From Eutypella sp. D-1 (lineage: Eukaryota; Ascomycota; Sordariomycetes; Xylariales; Diatrypaceae), in assembly GCA_023313575.1 (NCBI GenBank), contig JAJTTP010000004.1:2914001-2978000 (forward strand): a stretch of DNA of 64,000 nucleotides, written 5' to 3'. The notes beneath the pieces are model-generated. The model was not told where the DNA came from, searched no databases, and saw only the letters and a list, made by a program, of their open reading frames with translations. Each line of letters begins with the position of its first letter. The first letter of the stretch is position 1. Made by a program: the position numbers and the translations under genes. Of this stretch, positions 23,096 through 34,765 are shown piece by piece.

Positions 23096-26000
23096 CACGG
23101 TGGGAATTCGTTAGATAGGGGGTTGACCCCTATTCCCCAGTGGGGTCAACCACTATTACTTAGTGGGCACAACCACTAAGGGGTTTAGGACCGTAGTGGT
23201 TCCAGCCATTACAACAGTCCACTGGAATGTTCCTGATCAATGAACTTAAGCCACGGTACGATTCCGGTGTACCGGGTCATTCCTAATTAACCAATGAACG
23301 ACAATGTAGCTGGCCAACGATGGAAGAGATATTTGTGCAGAGAACCAATGTACTTTGTGGTTTCTTTTTCGATTGGTGGCCTGTTCGCTGGGCGAGTGAC
23401 AGCACAGTATAGATAGACCACTGTCCGCTTCTCCAACCACCCAGTTACCATGACCAAAGGAGCTGCATGGTAGACAGCTGACACCATCAGCAGCCGCCAA
23501 ATTCAAGCAATGTTGAACAAACCGTCCAACCAGAGGAACCATGTCGAGTTAGACACACCGGCCCCGGAAGAAACCACAACGTCCTGGCAAGTTTGGCACA
23601 AGGTATCGGTTCGCCTGGAGGCAACGCCTAGTTAACGCCTGCCGACAGGTAGGGCTTTGTCCGTTTACTATCGTTTACATAGTCTGCTGTTTCCAAATCA
23701 CCATCGGGGCATGGCCAGCTCGTTGATTTGTGGATTCATAGGTCACGGCTAGGAAGAACACAGGAGCCTCGTCTACTGCCACAAATCGTCCCCAGTCTTC
23801 CTCCATATCTCAGTGGGGGTAACAGATTCTCTACTACCTCTTGACACCTTTGCCTACATGGCCAGGACGACCAGAGATCTTACGGTGCTGTATCAAAGCT
23901 CGAGCCGTATGGATGTGAGCCCAACCTAAGGATCTGTGACAAGGGACACAGGTAACGACAGTAGAAACTTTTCGATGCCATCCAATCCGTTTCTTGCAGA
24001 TAGATACGCAGCATCTTGGGTACTTTGTATGGAAAAGCCTACTGGTCGAATGGTACCGACTAAACAGAGCAGCTCGACACTAGACTTCATAGCGGCCGCG
24101 CAAAGATCATAACATGTAACAAGCGTATATGTATGCAGCGGTCATAGGCACGGTGCACGCGAGGCCAATAGGCTCTGGTTCCTGCGTAGCGATGCCATAG
24201 GGAACCGTTGGCTGTCGACTGCTTCAGCAACAAGGCTACAAATCAGGTATGTCGCCGAACTTCCCAACCAAATTCAAGTACCTGTCCAAAGGGAGCCCGA
24301 TATCGATCATCCAGGCCTACTTCTCTAAGTTAGAGACTGAGCAGTAAATGCAACGGCGTCCCCTGTTATATGAGACTTGTATCCCTGTCCCAGCCCATCC
24401 TTCCTGTGGCAGCAGCTGGGCCCTGTTAACAGCCTCCGAAGGTAAACTTTGGGTGTTGATAGATGGGGCAGTCTAGGTGGAGAGTGCGAGCTACGCGTAC
24501 GAGCCTATAAGCGTACTAGTCCGAGCCGTTGGCTAGGGGATACAGCAAAGACATGATGATATAGGCAATAGGGACGTTCTACCGTTATCCAATCACGTAA
24601 TGCGTGATGCATCTTCTCGTCCTCTGGACCTCTCCATCATGTACGAGTACTTCCGTGCCATAGAATCAGGGAAAACATGCTAGTTCAGGGGCATCGATGC
24701 ACTCCTTTCCCACACCCTTCACCCCAACTCCCTGTTTTAGGATTAAATATTGTCGTACCTGTTAGGGGACCAAAATCCCTTAGCCCCGTTGGCTGCAAGC
24801 CAGATGTTAAGACCGTTAGGCCAGTGGCCCCTATTGATTATATGATTTGGTCTCCATACATGTCCCGCGCAGGCATTCACCGAATGTTTTTCCTATTACG
24901 TGTCTTATTTGGCAAGCCCAGTGGTTACATGGCGCATCGTAGCTCACATGAACTCCCGCTTACTTGTTTTAGCGGCGGAAGTGTCGCGTTTTGAATGCCA
25001 ACGTGGGGAATCATTGGATCGTATCATCCCATTTCAACCCATGATTTACGGGATTTTCGGCTATACCTCCTGATTCTTGCATATAACACAAAGGAACCTA
25101 TCCCAGCACCATGCAGGATGTGACTTCTACACTGTACTGTCCATTCCTCCCCCGTCCATTCGATATTCTGTGATTCGTCAGCTAACTCGGGATTTCGATC
25201 CCTCGAAACTCGAGTACGTCATTATCCACGGCAAAGGATGAGTCAGACGAGCAGACGCCAAAAGCCGGCAACGTGTTACGGGAGAAAAGCAGGCCATGCC
25301 TAATGGGACTAATTGAACACGCCCAGCAGCCACCTAATGGAAACAATGGACAAGAAATCGAGATCACAACAAGCACCTGCCAACCTTAACACGCGCTAAG
25401 ACGAGCATACCCAATGGAGCTACAAGACCATGTTCATGCCGGAAACGCATGGAAAACATAGCAGCAGGCCTCATTTACGAACTCAGACTGGTTCCTTTTC
25501 CTAATGTTCCCCGTACATTTAAAACACCCAGTTTCATGTCAGGTGAATCTGTCACAACCAGCAAAGCCTTTAACCAGATAAGAACCACCCACCGGATTCC
25601 TATGCTCCTTTTAAATCAGCTAAGTGTGATAAAATCTAAGTCTCAAGATAGAGCGAATGGCTATCTGAGGAGTTTTACCTTATCCTTTTTTGTGTATAGC
25701 TTCGGATATCTTGATCTTGGTGACCATTTTAGCTACGTGACCCTGAAGGGGATGAGTAAAAGAGAACTAGAACAGGTGGTTTGACTTTTTTTCTTCGAGT
25801 CTTTACGTAATCTCTGTATTGTTTCTGTAGTCTTTGTAGTCTCCGTAATATGTAAGGTCTTTGTTAGCACGACAGAGACTGTATTGAATCTAGATTATCA
25901 GTGGAGGAACGTAGCGGAAGAATGCCTTATAGTGGGCAGGTTGTAAGGGGTGAATTCCCTGAAGGTGGATAGATTAGTGGTCTATAAGACTACTATCGAA

Positions 26001-26401
26001 GATTAGGAATGATATGACAGGCAACAACTTAGGTGGATAACAGCAGTATATTAATTGATAGTCGTAGTGCTTGATAGCCCTAATTCAACTCGACTAAGGG
26101 GGCAGATCAGGCCCTACATAACCGCCCTGATACAAGGAATCCATCCTCTAGAGTAGATAGCAGTCACTCACTTCTGTAGCTAGCTGTCACTTCGTACAGT
26201 AATAGCAGTCCACTAAAGAGTCTTCTATAAAGGCAGTACAGATCACCTAATCCGCAGCATGCCAGTAGATCTTTCAGTGTCTTGAGCCCTGTAACCTAAA
26301 TCCGTTTCAGCGGCTTTAACCACTGTAGGTTGTGCCTTTGTGGGCTAAGGCTGGACCCACTATAGGGGGTCCAGCCCCTATTGTGACGAATTCCCAGACT
26401 G
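23096..26401. mobile_element. Decayed hAT-like DNA transposon relic
   Basis: The two ends form imperfect terminal inverted repeats. The left end starts CACGGTGGGAATTCGT and the reverse complement of the right end starts CAGTCTGGGAATTCGT. Just inside, both ends carry a short palindrome (GGTTGACCCC...GGGGTCAACC at 23121-23151; GGCTGGACCC...GGGTCCAGCC at 26349-26376) and a related segment with GGCACAACC and AGTGGTT. The 3.3-kb length fits a hAT element. No transposase domain is readable inside, and no 8-bp target duplication is obvious, so it would be old and mutated. Open frames at 24677-24994 and 25449-25784 show no family signal. Confidence 0.5.
24680..25090. repeat. Dispersed repeat family D, copy 1 (inside the hAT-like relic)
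   Basis: Similar to 31960-32170 in the same orientation. Shared landmarks are GGCTGCAA-CCAGATG, a GCCAA-GT...G segment followed by CATTGGATCGTA, and CATGATT-ACGGGA. The spacing differs between copies, so one has gained or lost sequence. Confidence 0.45.
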
Positions 26402-26739
26402 TTTCACGAAGTTTATTGAATGGTGAAGATCTGAGCTCTTCCACAAAGACAGGGGCGGAACTGTTTCTCTGTTCGTAGTATAGTAGGCCCATATTGGCGT
26501 TCTGGTTGGGCTAGGTATAGAAAATGGATGTAGCTAATCCCGGGCACATTCTTTTCCTTTCGTGGTAACGAGGGCATATATTCAGCCATATTCTGGCATT
26601 CGACGCATGAGCATCATTATACGCCGTCTCCAGCCTGCCTTTATCAGAAGATAAGCTAGCCGCGGACATCGTTAACAATACTGTGAGAACCAGGCCCCTT
26701 GCGATGTGGCGTTCTTGGGGAAGTAGGTATCACTAGGGA
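26402..26739. other. Intergenic
   Basis: Spacer between the transposon relic and the inverted repeat copy. No gene supported. Confidence 0.3.
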
Positions 26740-27330
26740 TGGAAGTAACCGGACCTTTCTTGGTCTATTCCGTACCAGGACTGAATGACATGTTCCAAGA
26801 TGATCAAGCTATGCCAGGGTGACAGAGAATCCGGGGTCATAACAACAACCGGCAGACCCCGGGGTACTGTCTGCATCTGCTTCAGCTAGCGGATCCCGGG
26901 TTTTGCCGTGTCAAAGATGCAACATGGAAATCCAACCAATATTACCGGGGACACACCACGGCATCTCTAAGACCAGCTCTAGCCGGGGACGGACATCAAC
27001 ACATCCAACTAGCCCGGGCATCTACCTTATCAGGGTAGTATGGGGGCATATCCTGAAACGTACACATTTCGCCTCTTCATTCTCGACTAAACTGCACAAT
27101 ATGACTTATTCGAGTTACAAAAGCCTCTCTCGGCGAATCATATTGATACGTGTTTGAACATCTTATACAAGTCAATACTACCCTCCTGAAAATCAACCAT
27201 ACGCAATGTTATTAATAACAGCTTGATCAGTAAACTAGTAGCTTAACATACCGACAGTAAGCTCTTTTACGACCCAATCAAAGTTTACCGGGTACAAGGC
27301 GCCTATTGCCAAAACCCAGCTTATGGGATA
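26740..27330 (-). repeat. Large diverged inverted repeat, copy 1
   Basis: The reverse complement matches about 34580-35160 over nearly 600 bp at roughly 75-80 percent by eye. Exact landmarks include ACACGTATCAATATGATTCG and the following GAGAG, TGTACGTTTCAGGA, and AGCTTGATCATCT. In this copy the reading frame seen at 34463-34765 is interrupted by stops, so this copy is the more decayed one. Confidence 0.65.
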
Positions 27331-27581
27331 AACGTAATAGGTCCGCTCATGATACGGTGACTAAACTGTCCCTCGCATAGTTATGTAATGCCATAAAAAC
27401 AGCGTGCATAACCAACCTCGTCTCAGGATAAAAGGTTTAAATGAGACCTCAGTTCCAACATGTGATGATGATAATGATTGATTTTACGAGCGGGGGTGTA
27501 TCTATTGAGTGAAGGCCCGATAGAGCCTGTCGTCCACACTTCTCGTACGGCGCCGCGTGCAAGGGCTTCTGACCTTTTCGA
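27331..27581. other. Intergenic
   Basis: Short spacer with no feature recognised beyond weak continuation of the inverted repeat. Confidence 0.3.
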
Positions 27582-28140
27582 TTATATACACAATCGCTGT
27601 ATAGCGATATAGCTCGGCCTCCAATTAGGCTGTTTCGCGTACAAAATAGAAATCCTCCACCCATACCATCGACGGCCATCCGTCCGTATTGTATTAATCT
27701 CCTTTATGACGTCCCACGGTCTAGGAACGCCGGCGAAGGTGACACCGCGTTCCTTGACCAATGCATCTAGATAGGGGCAAATCTCCTGGTGTCCACTGCC
27801 AATGTAGCAGTATGTTGCATGGGAGGCTGGGGCCAAGACATTGCATTTGTTTACTTGAGTGGCTCGGATCTTGTAACGTAGTCCATTCTTCTGCGTGCGT
27901 CGTTTTGTTCTTAGCTGGGCTGCGTCCGGGGCGAAAAGCCAATGCCCGTCACGTGCTTTATGGTGTCGGGCGACAGTTTACTCTCCGTGAATCCTGTATA
28001 TTCGCTCGTAGCTAGTTGGGCACGAGCAGGCCCCCACCCCGGAACTGGGACTGGCCAGAAACGGCGCATGATTGAAACTGAAAGTCCCTTGCTAGAAGGT
28101 GCAACTGATAACTTAACTGTGTTGGGTCGTCGATCTGGAT
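27582..28140 (-). pseudogene. Decayed multicopy gene family C, copy 3 (best preserved)
   Basis: On the minus strand, one long frame ending at 27582 runs through GHWLFAPDAAQL, HATYCYIGSGHQEICPYLDA, KERGVTFAGVPRPWDVIKE and RRWYGWRISILYAKQ. It is open from a TAA near 27990, where frame (a) of copy 1 would have to shift into it. An alternative upstream frame reads SEYTGFTESKLSPDT. The frame differences match those in copies at 15360-15910 and 45560-45800, so no copy seems fully intact. Compared with copy 1, this copy has about 80 bp extra between the APDA and HATYCY parts. The family and function are not recognised. Confidence 0.5.
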
Positions 28141-28239
28141 ACGCCCGCGCATTAGCCCGTTAGTCACAGTGTTAATGCATTATCTCTGCCACTCGGGGTA
28201 TAGGCGTCTCTGTTGTCACTTCCCTCCATGTTTCGGCTT

Positions 28240-28560
28240 TGTATCTTATTCGTTACTTATCCCCAACAGGGGTGTGGAAAGGCTTGGATGCCAGAACGGT
28301 CGACGTTCGTGGCCAATCGCTATGCGGCTACAGCGCCAATGTTCTAATCGTCTTGAATCCCATGTATCGAGCCCGCGAACTAGGTGTCGGTCTAGTAAGC
28401 GCCCAGCCCAACAACGCCTTTCCGTAGGATCCCTAATTGCCTATTATCTCCGCGCCTGAAGCTTTCTCGTCCAATCATCTTTTTTCTGCATATCCCATGG
28501 AAACGAAAATTTAAAGGGCGGCAGAGGCGCTTGGCCACGCTTGTAGCGCGAGCTTAAGCC
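28240..28560. repeat. Dispersed repeat family B, copy 2
   Basis: Partner of 14440-14780. Here a plus-strand frame reads IRYLSPTGVWKGLDART, VRGQSLCGYSANVLIVLNP and RARELGVGLVSAQ before a stop, which looks like genuine former coding sequence. The downstream part shares GAAAATTTAAAGGGCGGC-AGGCGCTTGG with the other copy. Confidence 0.5.
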
Positions 28561-29064
28561 AGCAAAACCGGCATTGCCATAACAGACATACCATTGACAA
28601 AAGCAAGGGATGGGGCTGGTAGGGGGCGGGGAAGGGGAAAACCCGGGCTAATCTGCACAGCCTGATCTGGACCCCCCCCTCCGACACTCGGGGGTTCCAT
28701 CGCTTGATACATACAGTTTCCACGGACCTTGGTACTGGCTGGATGGCAAAATCTCACGTTCAGTTGATCCAGGAGGAGCATGGAAATCTAGTATGAGATG
28801 ATTCCTATCTGGTTAACTTCGAACAAAGAGAAGGACTATCTAAACAAGCGGAGATCTTCTGGTGATCTGGTACGAAGTGAAGCGTAAGGGAATCTTTTCC
28901 TAATAGGTAGGAAACAAAACTGATGGAGGTTCAATTAAGATTTATGCTAGGCTGTATAACCCCATTCCCGCTTCTACTTATCGGGATTAGGATGTTACTA
29001 AGCCCTGGCAGATGGGGCATACAGATAGACAGTTTTGGCTCCCTTTGTTTTCTTGAACCCTAAA
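28561..29064. other. Intergenic
   Basis: About 500 bp 3' of the EST1-like pseudogene. Overlapping minus-strand frames (28511-28781) have no support. Confidence 0.3.
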
Positions 29065-31105
29065 TCACAGAAAACCGTCATCTATGCTGTCGCACTGATC
29101 CATCCCCGTCAGTCCACATCCTTTTTTTTTCGTTGCCCTAGGTGCGGCCCGGAACCGATGTAACTGTTCGTCGTAAAGGAGCCATTTATCCTGTTGCGCG
29201 ATACGGTATGCGAGCCATAATATTCGCACCGTCCACACCAGCGCCATCGAGGGTACCTCGAGAAGCTTTTCGGTAAAGTCGACCCTGTCACTGCTAAACC
29301 AGTCCCTAGGAAAATAGTCATATACCCAAGCTGGGCCTCTCATCGCGTAATCCTCTGGCAAGGCTGCTGGTATTTGTGCTCTGGTTGCCTCGAGAATTCT
29401 TTACTTGCGATCCATTCGTAGTCCTTGAACGACTGCAGCCGCGTGTTAAGTAACGCCGATAATGTCGTCCACATGAAATCATCTGCAATTAGAATAATGC
29501 CTTCGGGTATTACGCTAAATAGTGTATAAACACTAAGATAGTATGCACAAAAGGCAGTACATTGTCGTCATCGATGCGTAGGAAGACTGCCTTGTAAGTG
29601 CCGTGCCAAAGACGGAGCGCCTCTTCAAACAACTTGGTAAGTATAGATGAGTTAGTGATGGGCGTCATATCGGTGGTCTGGTGTTGCGGCGTGGTAATCA
29701 ACCGAATCTTGTTGTCCTCGCCGTAAGACATTAGGGCACAGATGTTCGAGATTGCAATATAATATCTGATACATTTTTAGCTTGATGAGTAGTAATCAAG
29801 ACTGGATATCTTACCCTAGTCGAATCCATCCTTTTTCTGCATGAATAATATGGCCATGAAGCCGGCCAAGAAATATGTCAACGACGGAGTCCGATTCGTC
29901 GATCGAGCGGCGACAGAAGATGATGTCTTAAGCCTTGATGTATGCAGGGTCTGCGTGTGTGTTGGATATATTTGATTCTTAGGAATGGGTTAATGACAGA
30001 AAGCTACTTTTCCTTGGAAGACAGAGTGTACTCACCCGAAAAACAGGCTCGAACAGTGTCATAATGGACTTCTTGCTGGTTCAAAAGGGGCGGGAGCTGT
30101 TAGAGATTTCCCATAATAAAAAAGCTGCTTCAGCGCATCTGGTTCCGTCAAGACAGCTAGATGGTGGTAAAGGCGCCCCGTAGCTGGAGTTCCGTCAGAA
30201 ACTTTTGAATACCAATATTGAGGAATTCGAGAGGGTTCTATCCCCGATATTTCAATTCTCGGTCGCCATCCTGTCGTTATAAGCGTTAGAAACGAATACC
30301 TTAAGATCATGAGTTAAACCGTACCCGTATCTGCCGATACCCCTAAGTATTCTTCCCATATAGTTCTAAAAGCGGGAGTGGCATCGTGAAGAACGTTAGA
30401 AAAGTGAATGAGAAATGAATGAAAAATAGCATATGCTGCTTAGAACCAGGCAGGCGTTTGCGCAAAACTTCCAGAAAGGCGTGAATCCCATGTCGCCACA
30501 TTCGAGCTGGCGTTGCATATTTATCAGCAAGTCTCCGTAGACGTGAGCTGGCTGTGGGATGCTGCGAGGCCAGGAAAAAGTAGTGATACTCCTTTATCAG
30601 CTTCCGGTGAAACCTTGCTACAGCTTGCTATTGTGTATTGTTCAGCTCATGGCATTGTTCGTCCTGCAGATCCATTAACAGTGACTCATCAAGTACAATA
30701 CACCTCATCTCAAGCATTAACAGGCCCGGCATAGATGCCTTTTATTTCTGAAATTAGTTATGTCTCACTTATAGGGGGCGTCTCTAACTGCTTGATCATA
30801 GGTTTGTTGGGTTCGTTAGGTGCTCGCTGAAATCTTCTAGGCACTCTCGTGATCGGGTAGTCCTGGTTTGACGATAATAGGTCGCCACAGTCATGTCCGG
30901 TCATCGATAGAATGCCTTCAAAGTGGGCTGGTGGGGGGAGGGATTGTTCTTCACGTAGCCTAAGTGAACTTAGCCAGGTACCTAAGATATCCATATACTG
31001 TAAGATACACTTACACCTGAAATCCGGTGTTCGCGTCGCCGTCGGCATTAGTCGTTCGTTGGGGGGTGCTACCAGAAGCCAAGTGAGCTCTCCCGGAGAT
31101 ACCAT
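29065..31105 (-). pseudogene. EST1-like (SMG5/6/7 family) pseudogene, nearly full length
   Basis: Pieces in the right order along the minus strand match the fungal EST1-like family: PPISET then LISEIKGIYAGPV near 30760; FFLASQHPTASSRLRRLADKY then ARMWRHGIHAFLEVLRKRLP near 30500; SDGTPATGRLYHHLAVL and LKQLFYYGKSL near 30130; NVLPFVHTILVFIHYLA near 29530; DFMWTTLSALLNTRL; and LPEDYAMRG, DWF and RILWLAYRIA at the 3' end. Stops include TAA at 30758-30760 (position of a Gln) and TAG at 30628-30630 (position of a Trp), and several joins need frameshifts. Intact relatives bind nucleic acid and act in telomere maintenance or RNA decay. Stop changes fit C-to-T and G-to-A, as in RIP. Confidence 0.75.
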
Positions 31106-31636
31106 TCGACATCATGGTAAGTCTGTCGCGGTGTATGTAAGGTTGTATACATGCTATAATGTAGGCTTATAGAAGCCTAGAAAGATTTAGGATGATAACC
31201 TGCACTATTATGGTAGTTGCTGATTTCGCCATAACTTACGAAGACGATCAAGCCTTTATGGTAACAAGAAAACGGCTTAGGGTAGCAAGAAGGCGGCTCT
31301 GCAAGGCGGACGAGGCGAACGAGTCGGAACAAGGCAACCACTCGTAGGGTCGCTAGTTGCTCGGTGCAGCTTCACAATCCGAGATACTCGGTCGAGTCTC
31401 GCACGCACTATTTAACAAAAACGTCCTAATAGATGGCATCGTGGCCGTCGATGGGCGGCCTGAAAATAGTTTGCACAACTTCAGCAGGCGCTAGGGCCTC
31501 ACAGGTCCCAGCCGTTCGCGCAGGAAGGACGGGGTAGAGCCACGCAAGAGGGGACGCCGTAACATTTGCTGCTCCGTCTCACAGAGCTTGGCCTAGATTA
31601 TGGGCCCAGATGATAACCTGAATTGAGAAGTAGTTC

Positions 31637-31700
31637 GATGACTCAACCAGTTTATAGCCTTATTTCCAAGCAGTCGACAGCCAACCACTGTAACGCCACA
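31637..31700. repeat. Dispersed repeat family E, copy 1
   Basis: Shares GTTTATAGCCTTATT and GCAGTCGACAGCCAAC with about 44329-44395, in the same orientation. Probably a fragment of a mobile or duplicated sequence. Confidence 0.5.
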
Positions 31701-31959
31701 TCCATGCTTTCTACACCCACTTACATATATTTTCCATACGTACGGAACTGGAGTCCAGAAGAAGACTTTTTGATGTCATCCAATAAGTTTTCGACCGATG
31801 TATACGTAACATCCCATGGGGATCTTGTACTATGGTGTTAGGGGCAAGTCTGAATTTGCTGTCAAGTTCTTTACGCTAAGCAAGGGAGCCCGGCTTAGTA
31901 GTAGCAGGGGATTTCGAGATACTTTTCTCAATTTCTCTAGGCTCGCATAGCGCTGACAA

Positions 31960-32170
31960 AAGTCCTCCAATCCTCTCCCACCCCAACCCCGTGTCGGTTA
32001 TGGATTTCCACGTCTTTTGGGAGATTACTGGTGCTCGGCCATGGGCTGCAAACCAGATGCGAAGAATGTCGCATTATTAACGCCAATGTCGAGAAGCATT
32101 GGATCGTACATTAAACACATGATTCACGGGAGCTTTGGTGACATCTCCTATGCAGATGTAGATAAACTCC
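31960..32170. repeat. Dispersed repeat family D, copy 2
   Basis: Partner of 24680-25090. In this copy a plus-strand frame reads MGCKPDAKNVALLTP, SRSIGSYIKHMIHGSFGDIS, which may be what is left of a coding sequence. Confidence 0.45.
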
Positions 32171-32416
32171 AATTAGTCGCAAGAGTGATACACTCAGAAG
32201 TGATCTGGGGAATACGTATAGCTGAGCCGTATCGAGTGATCACCGAAAGGTGCGAGCTAGGGAATAATTAGCACAATCAAAATACGTATTGGTCTGTACA
32301 CGATCGGGGTTACCTTTGCTCGAGCTTATTTATATATTTGCATGATCTTCTTATGGCATCCCTCGAAGTTGAGTTGCTTTTTCTTATTGCTGCAATAGTC
32401 TCTTAGGTTCTCGATA

Positions 32417-33723
32417 ATGGACGATAAGATGTTGCCCTCCTGCCAAACTCAGGTTTCGCAGCCAAACTTGCAAACCGTTTACAGATTCGTTAAGCCAGGT
32501 GCTAAAGGACGACCTCTACAAGTATTCCGTCCGTTTAATGTTAACCAGGTGCCCGTTTCTGACTTCTTCCAGGCTTGCGAAACATGTCGCCAAAAAAGAG
32601 TCAAGTGCGAAGGTGACCCTTGCAGTCGATGTATTAAGGAAGGGACAACATGTAGTAAGGAGCCAACGCCAGCGAAGCCTCTTGCGAAGAGATCGTCGTT
32701 TTTAGCCTCGGACCGATATAGGGAGTCTGAATCGTTTGTCCCGCGGATTGAAAAGACGCCGGCGCAACTGGAACGCATACCCTCACTATCCTGGGCTCCC
32801 GAATGGAAAGAGAATAAGCTAGCCAACGAAATGGCCAACTTTGTTCGTCGATCAGCATCGACCCTTTCTTGGGAATGAATAATGGGCTCGTAAGCTGATA
32901 ATCACGACAGATGGCATTCCAAGAGCATCCATTTTCGACGACGGACTCTGGATTTATCTGGAACCGCCCGGTCGTAACACAAGATCACTTCGTAACGAAT
33001 AACCTCGACTCTTCAAGCCCCACGGTCACACCCCAGTGCGACGTTACGTCCTATGATTTTAACCAGCACTTCTCCTTAGGACCCCAGATGACCGTTCAGG
33101 CTAGCTCGGCTGGGTATGGCCCACTGGGGGGCTGGATTACCTCCGGTGAGCCATCTCTGGCTCGTTTCGCACATGATGCTACCTCCGATCTTCAATTTCA
33201 TCCAGCCTCGGACGCAGAAGCCCATAATGGGGGGCATCTGCCATCCGCGCCAACTTTGGCCACGGCCTCGCCCTCTACCAGAGCCCTCTCAGAGAAGCAA
33301 GGGACCGCTTCAAGACCTACGAGAAGGCGGAGTCAGCAAGGACCCAAGTCAGAAATGCTGACCACGTCACCCAGCATCAAGGGCAGCAATATGAAGCTCC
33401 GCAGCGCCTCTCGAGCATCGAAGAACGCTAACCACAACCCGCCAGCGACAACAGAGGAGAGGAGGAGCAGAGAGTACCACAAAAAGGTAGAGAAGCGGTA
33501 CCGGAACAGGCTGAACGAGCAGTTTAAGAGCCTTCTTAACGCACTTCCGGAGGATATAAGGAGGGGCTCAGGCGGCAACAATGGAGACTACAGCTACAAG
33601 GGGCTCAACTCGCCTGAGCACAAGGTCAGCCGGGCTGAGGTGCTGGACATGGCACGGCGGCATATAAAGCTACTAGAACAAGAGTGTGCCATACTCGGGG
33701 GAAAGGGACGAACTTCGCAATAA
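32417..33723 (+). CDS. Transcription factor with Zn2Cys6 cluster and SREBP-type bHLH, 412 aa
   Basis: The N-terminal half has a Zn2Cys6 binuclear cluster: Cys at 54, 57, 64, 69, 72 and 79, spacing C-x2-C-x6-C-x4-C-x2-C-x6-C. The C-terminal half has a bHLH domain (joined residues about 326-400) with basic region HKKVEKRYRNR. Its Tyr replaces the usual Arg, as in SREBP-type bHLH proteins that bind SRE as well as E-box sites. The frame between halves stops at 32878, but a 68-nt intron (GTTCGT donor at 32843, branch-like CTGAT, ACGACAG acceptor at 32910) joins 32417-32842 to 32911-33723 in phase 0. If the intron is not used, these would be two adjacent genes. No membrane segments of true SREBP are present. 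Confidence 0.65.
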
Positions 33724-34462
33724 CGCACGGACTTTACGTTGGACCTACGACCAGTGCGAAAGTGACGATATCTCAGATTAGAAAGCAGTTCCTTCCCGAA
33801 CCCAGACTGACGGTATGTAAATCGCAGTTAAGGGGGACGATCCATTCTATCGCAGCATACTTCAAGCCAGCTGTCCCCTCGGGCCTACTTTATTACATGT
33901 GTTAAAAGATGATTGATTTCGAGGTTAAGTTGTCTGTGGCATGTATCCCTTCTGTTCGGGGGCTTACGACGATTTAACGAAAGTTGGGTAGAGCTTATTA
34001 GAGATATGCCGTCTATATACCGAACTCATTACCTGCCCAGGCATACATGATCTTGGTTTATACTATTAATATTACAAAAATAGCATTTCTTAAAGCGTAC
34101 ACATCCATCTTTTTCACTTTTTCACCACCCCTATCTGGAGGTCTATAACTGGAACAACTCCCTAAAAAACTAATGTTAAGCAGCGAGAAAAGAGACCGGG
34201 GAAAAAGTGTGTCAGCAGGCGGCCCCTTTGCAAACCCAAGGAACTTAGCTTGGTGCAACGTACGCAAGGCGCTGTCATCGTACGTCACGTTATTGGAAAT
34301 ATTCAGTCGGCCTTCTTTATGTGGCATTCATTTTAGCGGTGCTTTTGCTAAGAAATAGTTTATTTTCTTTCATTTTCATAATTGTTTTCAATAAAGGTGA
34401 AGTCATTAGATTATTATTATTACATACTTATGTTATTATTATTGATGTTGTTTAACGCCTAG
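33724..34462. other. Intergenic
   Basis: About 740 bp, AT-rich towards 34380. A minus-strand frame at 34058-34327 has no family support. Confidence 0.35.
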
Positions 34463-34765
34463 GGAGCGGCAACTTTTAGTTCCCTTAGAAGAACATTTTT
34501 AGGCCATAAAGGGCGCGCTAGGCTAGGATTTATATCATATAACAAGTTAGACACCCATCTGGGACCTAACTTTATAAATATACTGCCGAAGACGATGGTT
34601 GACGCCCTGTATCCAGAGGACTTTAATTGGGCCGTAGAAGAACTTAGGTATGCTAAGCTATCAGTTTACCGATCAAAGAAGCTGTTGTTAATAACGCTTT
34701 GTATGGTTGATTTTAAAGATGGCAGTATTGACTTCTATGCGGTGTTAGAACACGTATCAATATGA
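34463..34765 (+). pseudogene. Gene fragment carried by the inverted repeat
   Basis: A frame of about 100 codons stays open between TAG 34460 and TGA 34763 without an early ATG. It reads SSLRRTFLGHKGRARLGFIS, then THLGPNFINILPKTMVDALY, EDFNWAVEELRYAKLSVY and LITLCMVDFKDGSIDFYAVL. Composition looks genuinely coding. The homologous DNA on the opposite strand near 27170-27330 contains stops. It may be an internal exon (an ATG lies at 34595) of a lost gene or of an element. Family not recognised. Confidence 0.4.

Larger units (their letters stand above)
31106..32416. other. Intergenic with repeat fragments
   Basis: About 1.3 kb upstream of the Zn2Cys6/bHLH gene. It holds repeat fragments at 31637-31700 and 31960-32170. 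A plus-strand frame at 32017-32271 lies in the second fragment and may be its former coding part. Nothing else is recognised. Confidence 0.4.

Noticed and set aside
30513..30734. Plus-strand frame over the EST1-like pseudogene
   Set aside because: It is the antisense shadow of the minus-strand remnants, which carry the recognisable family sequence.
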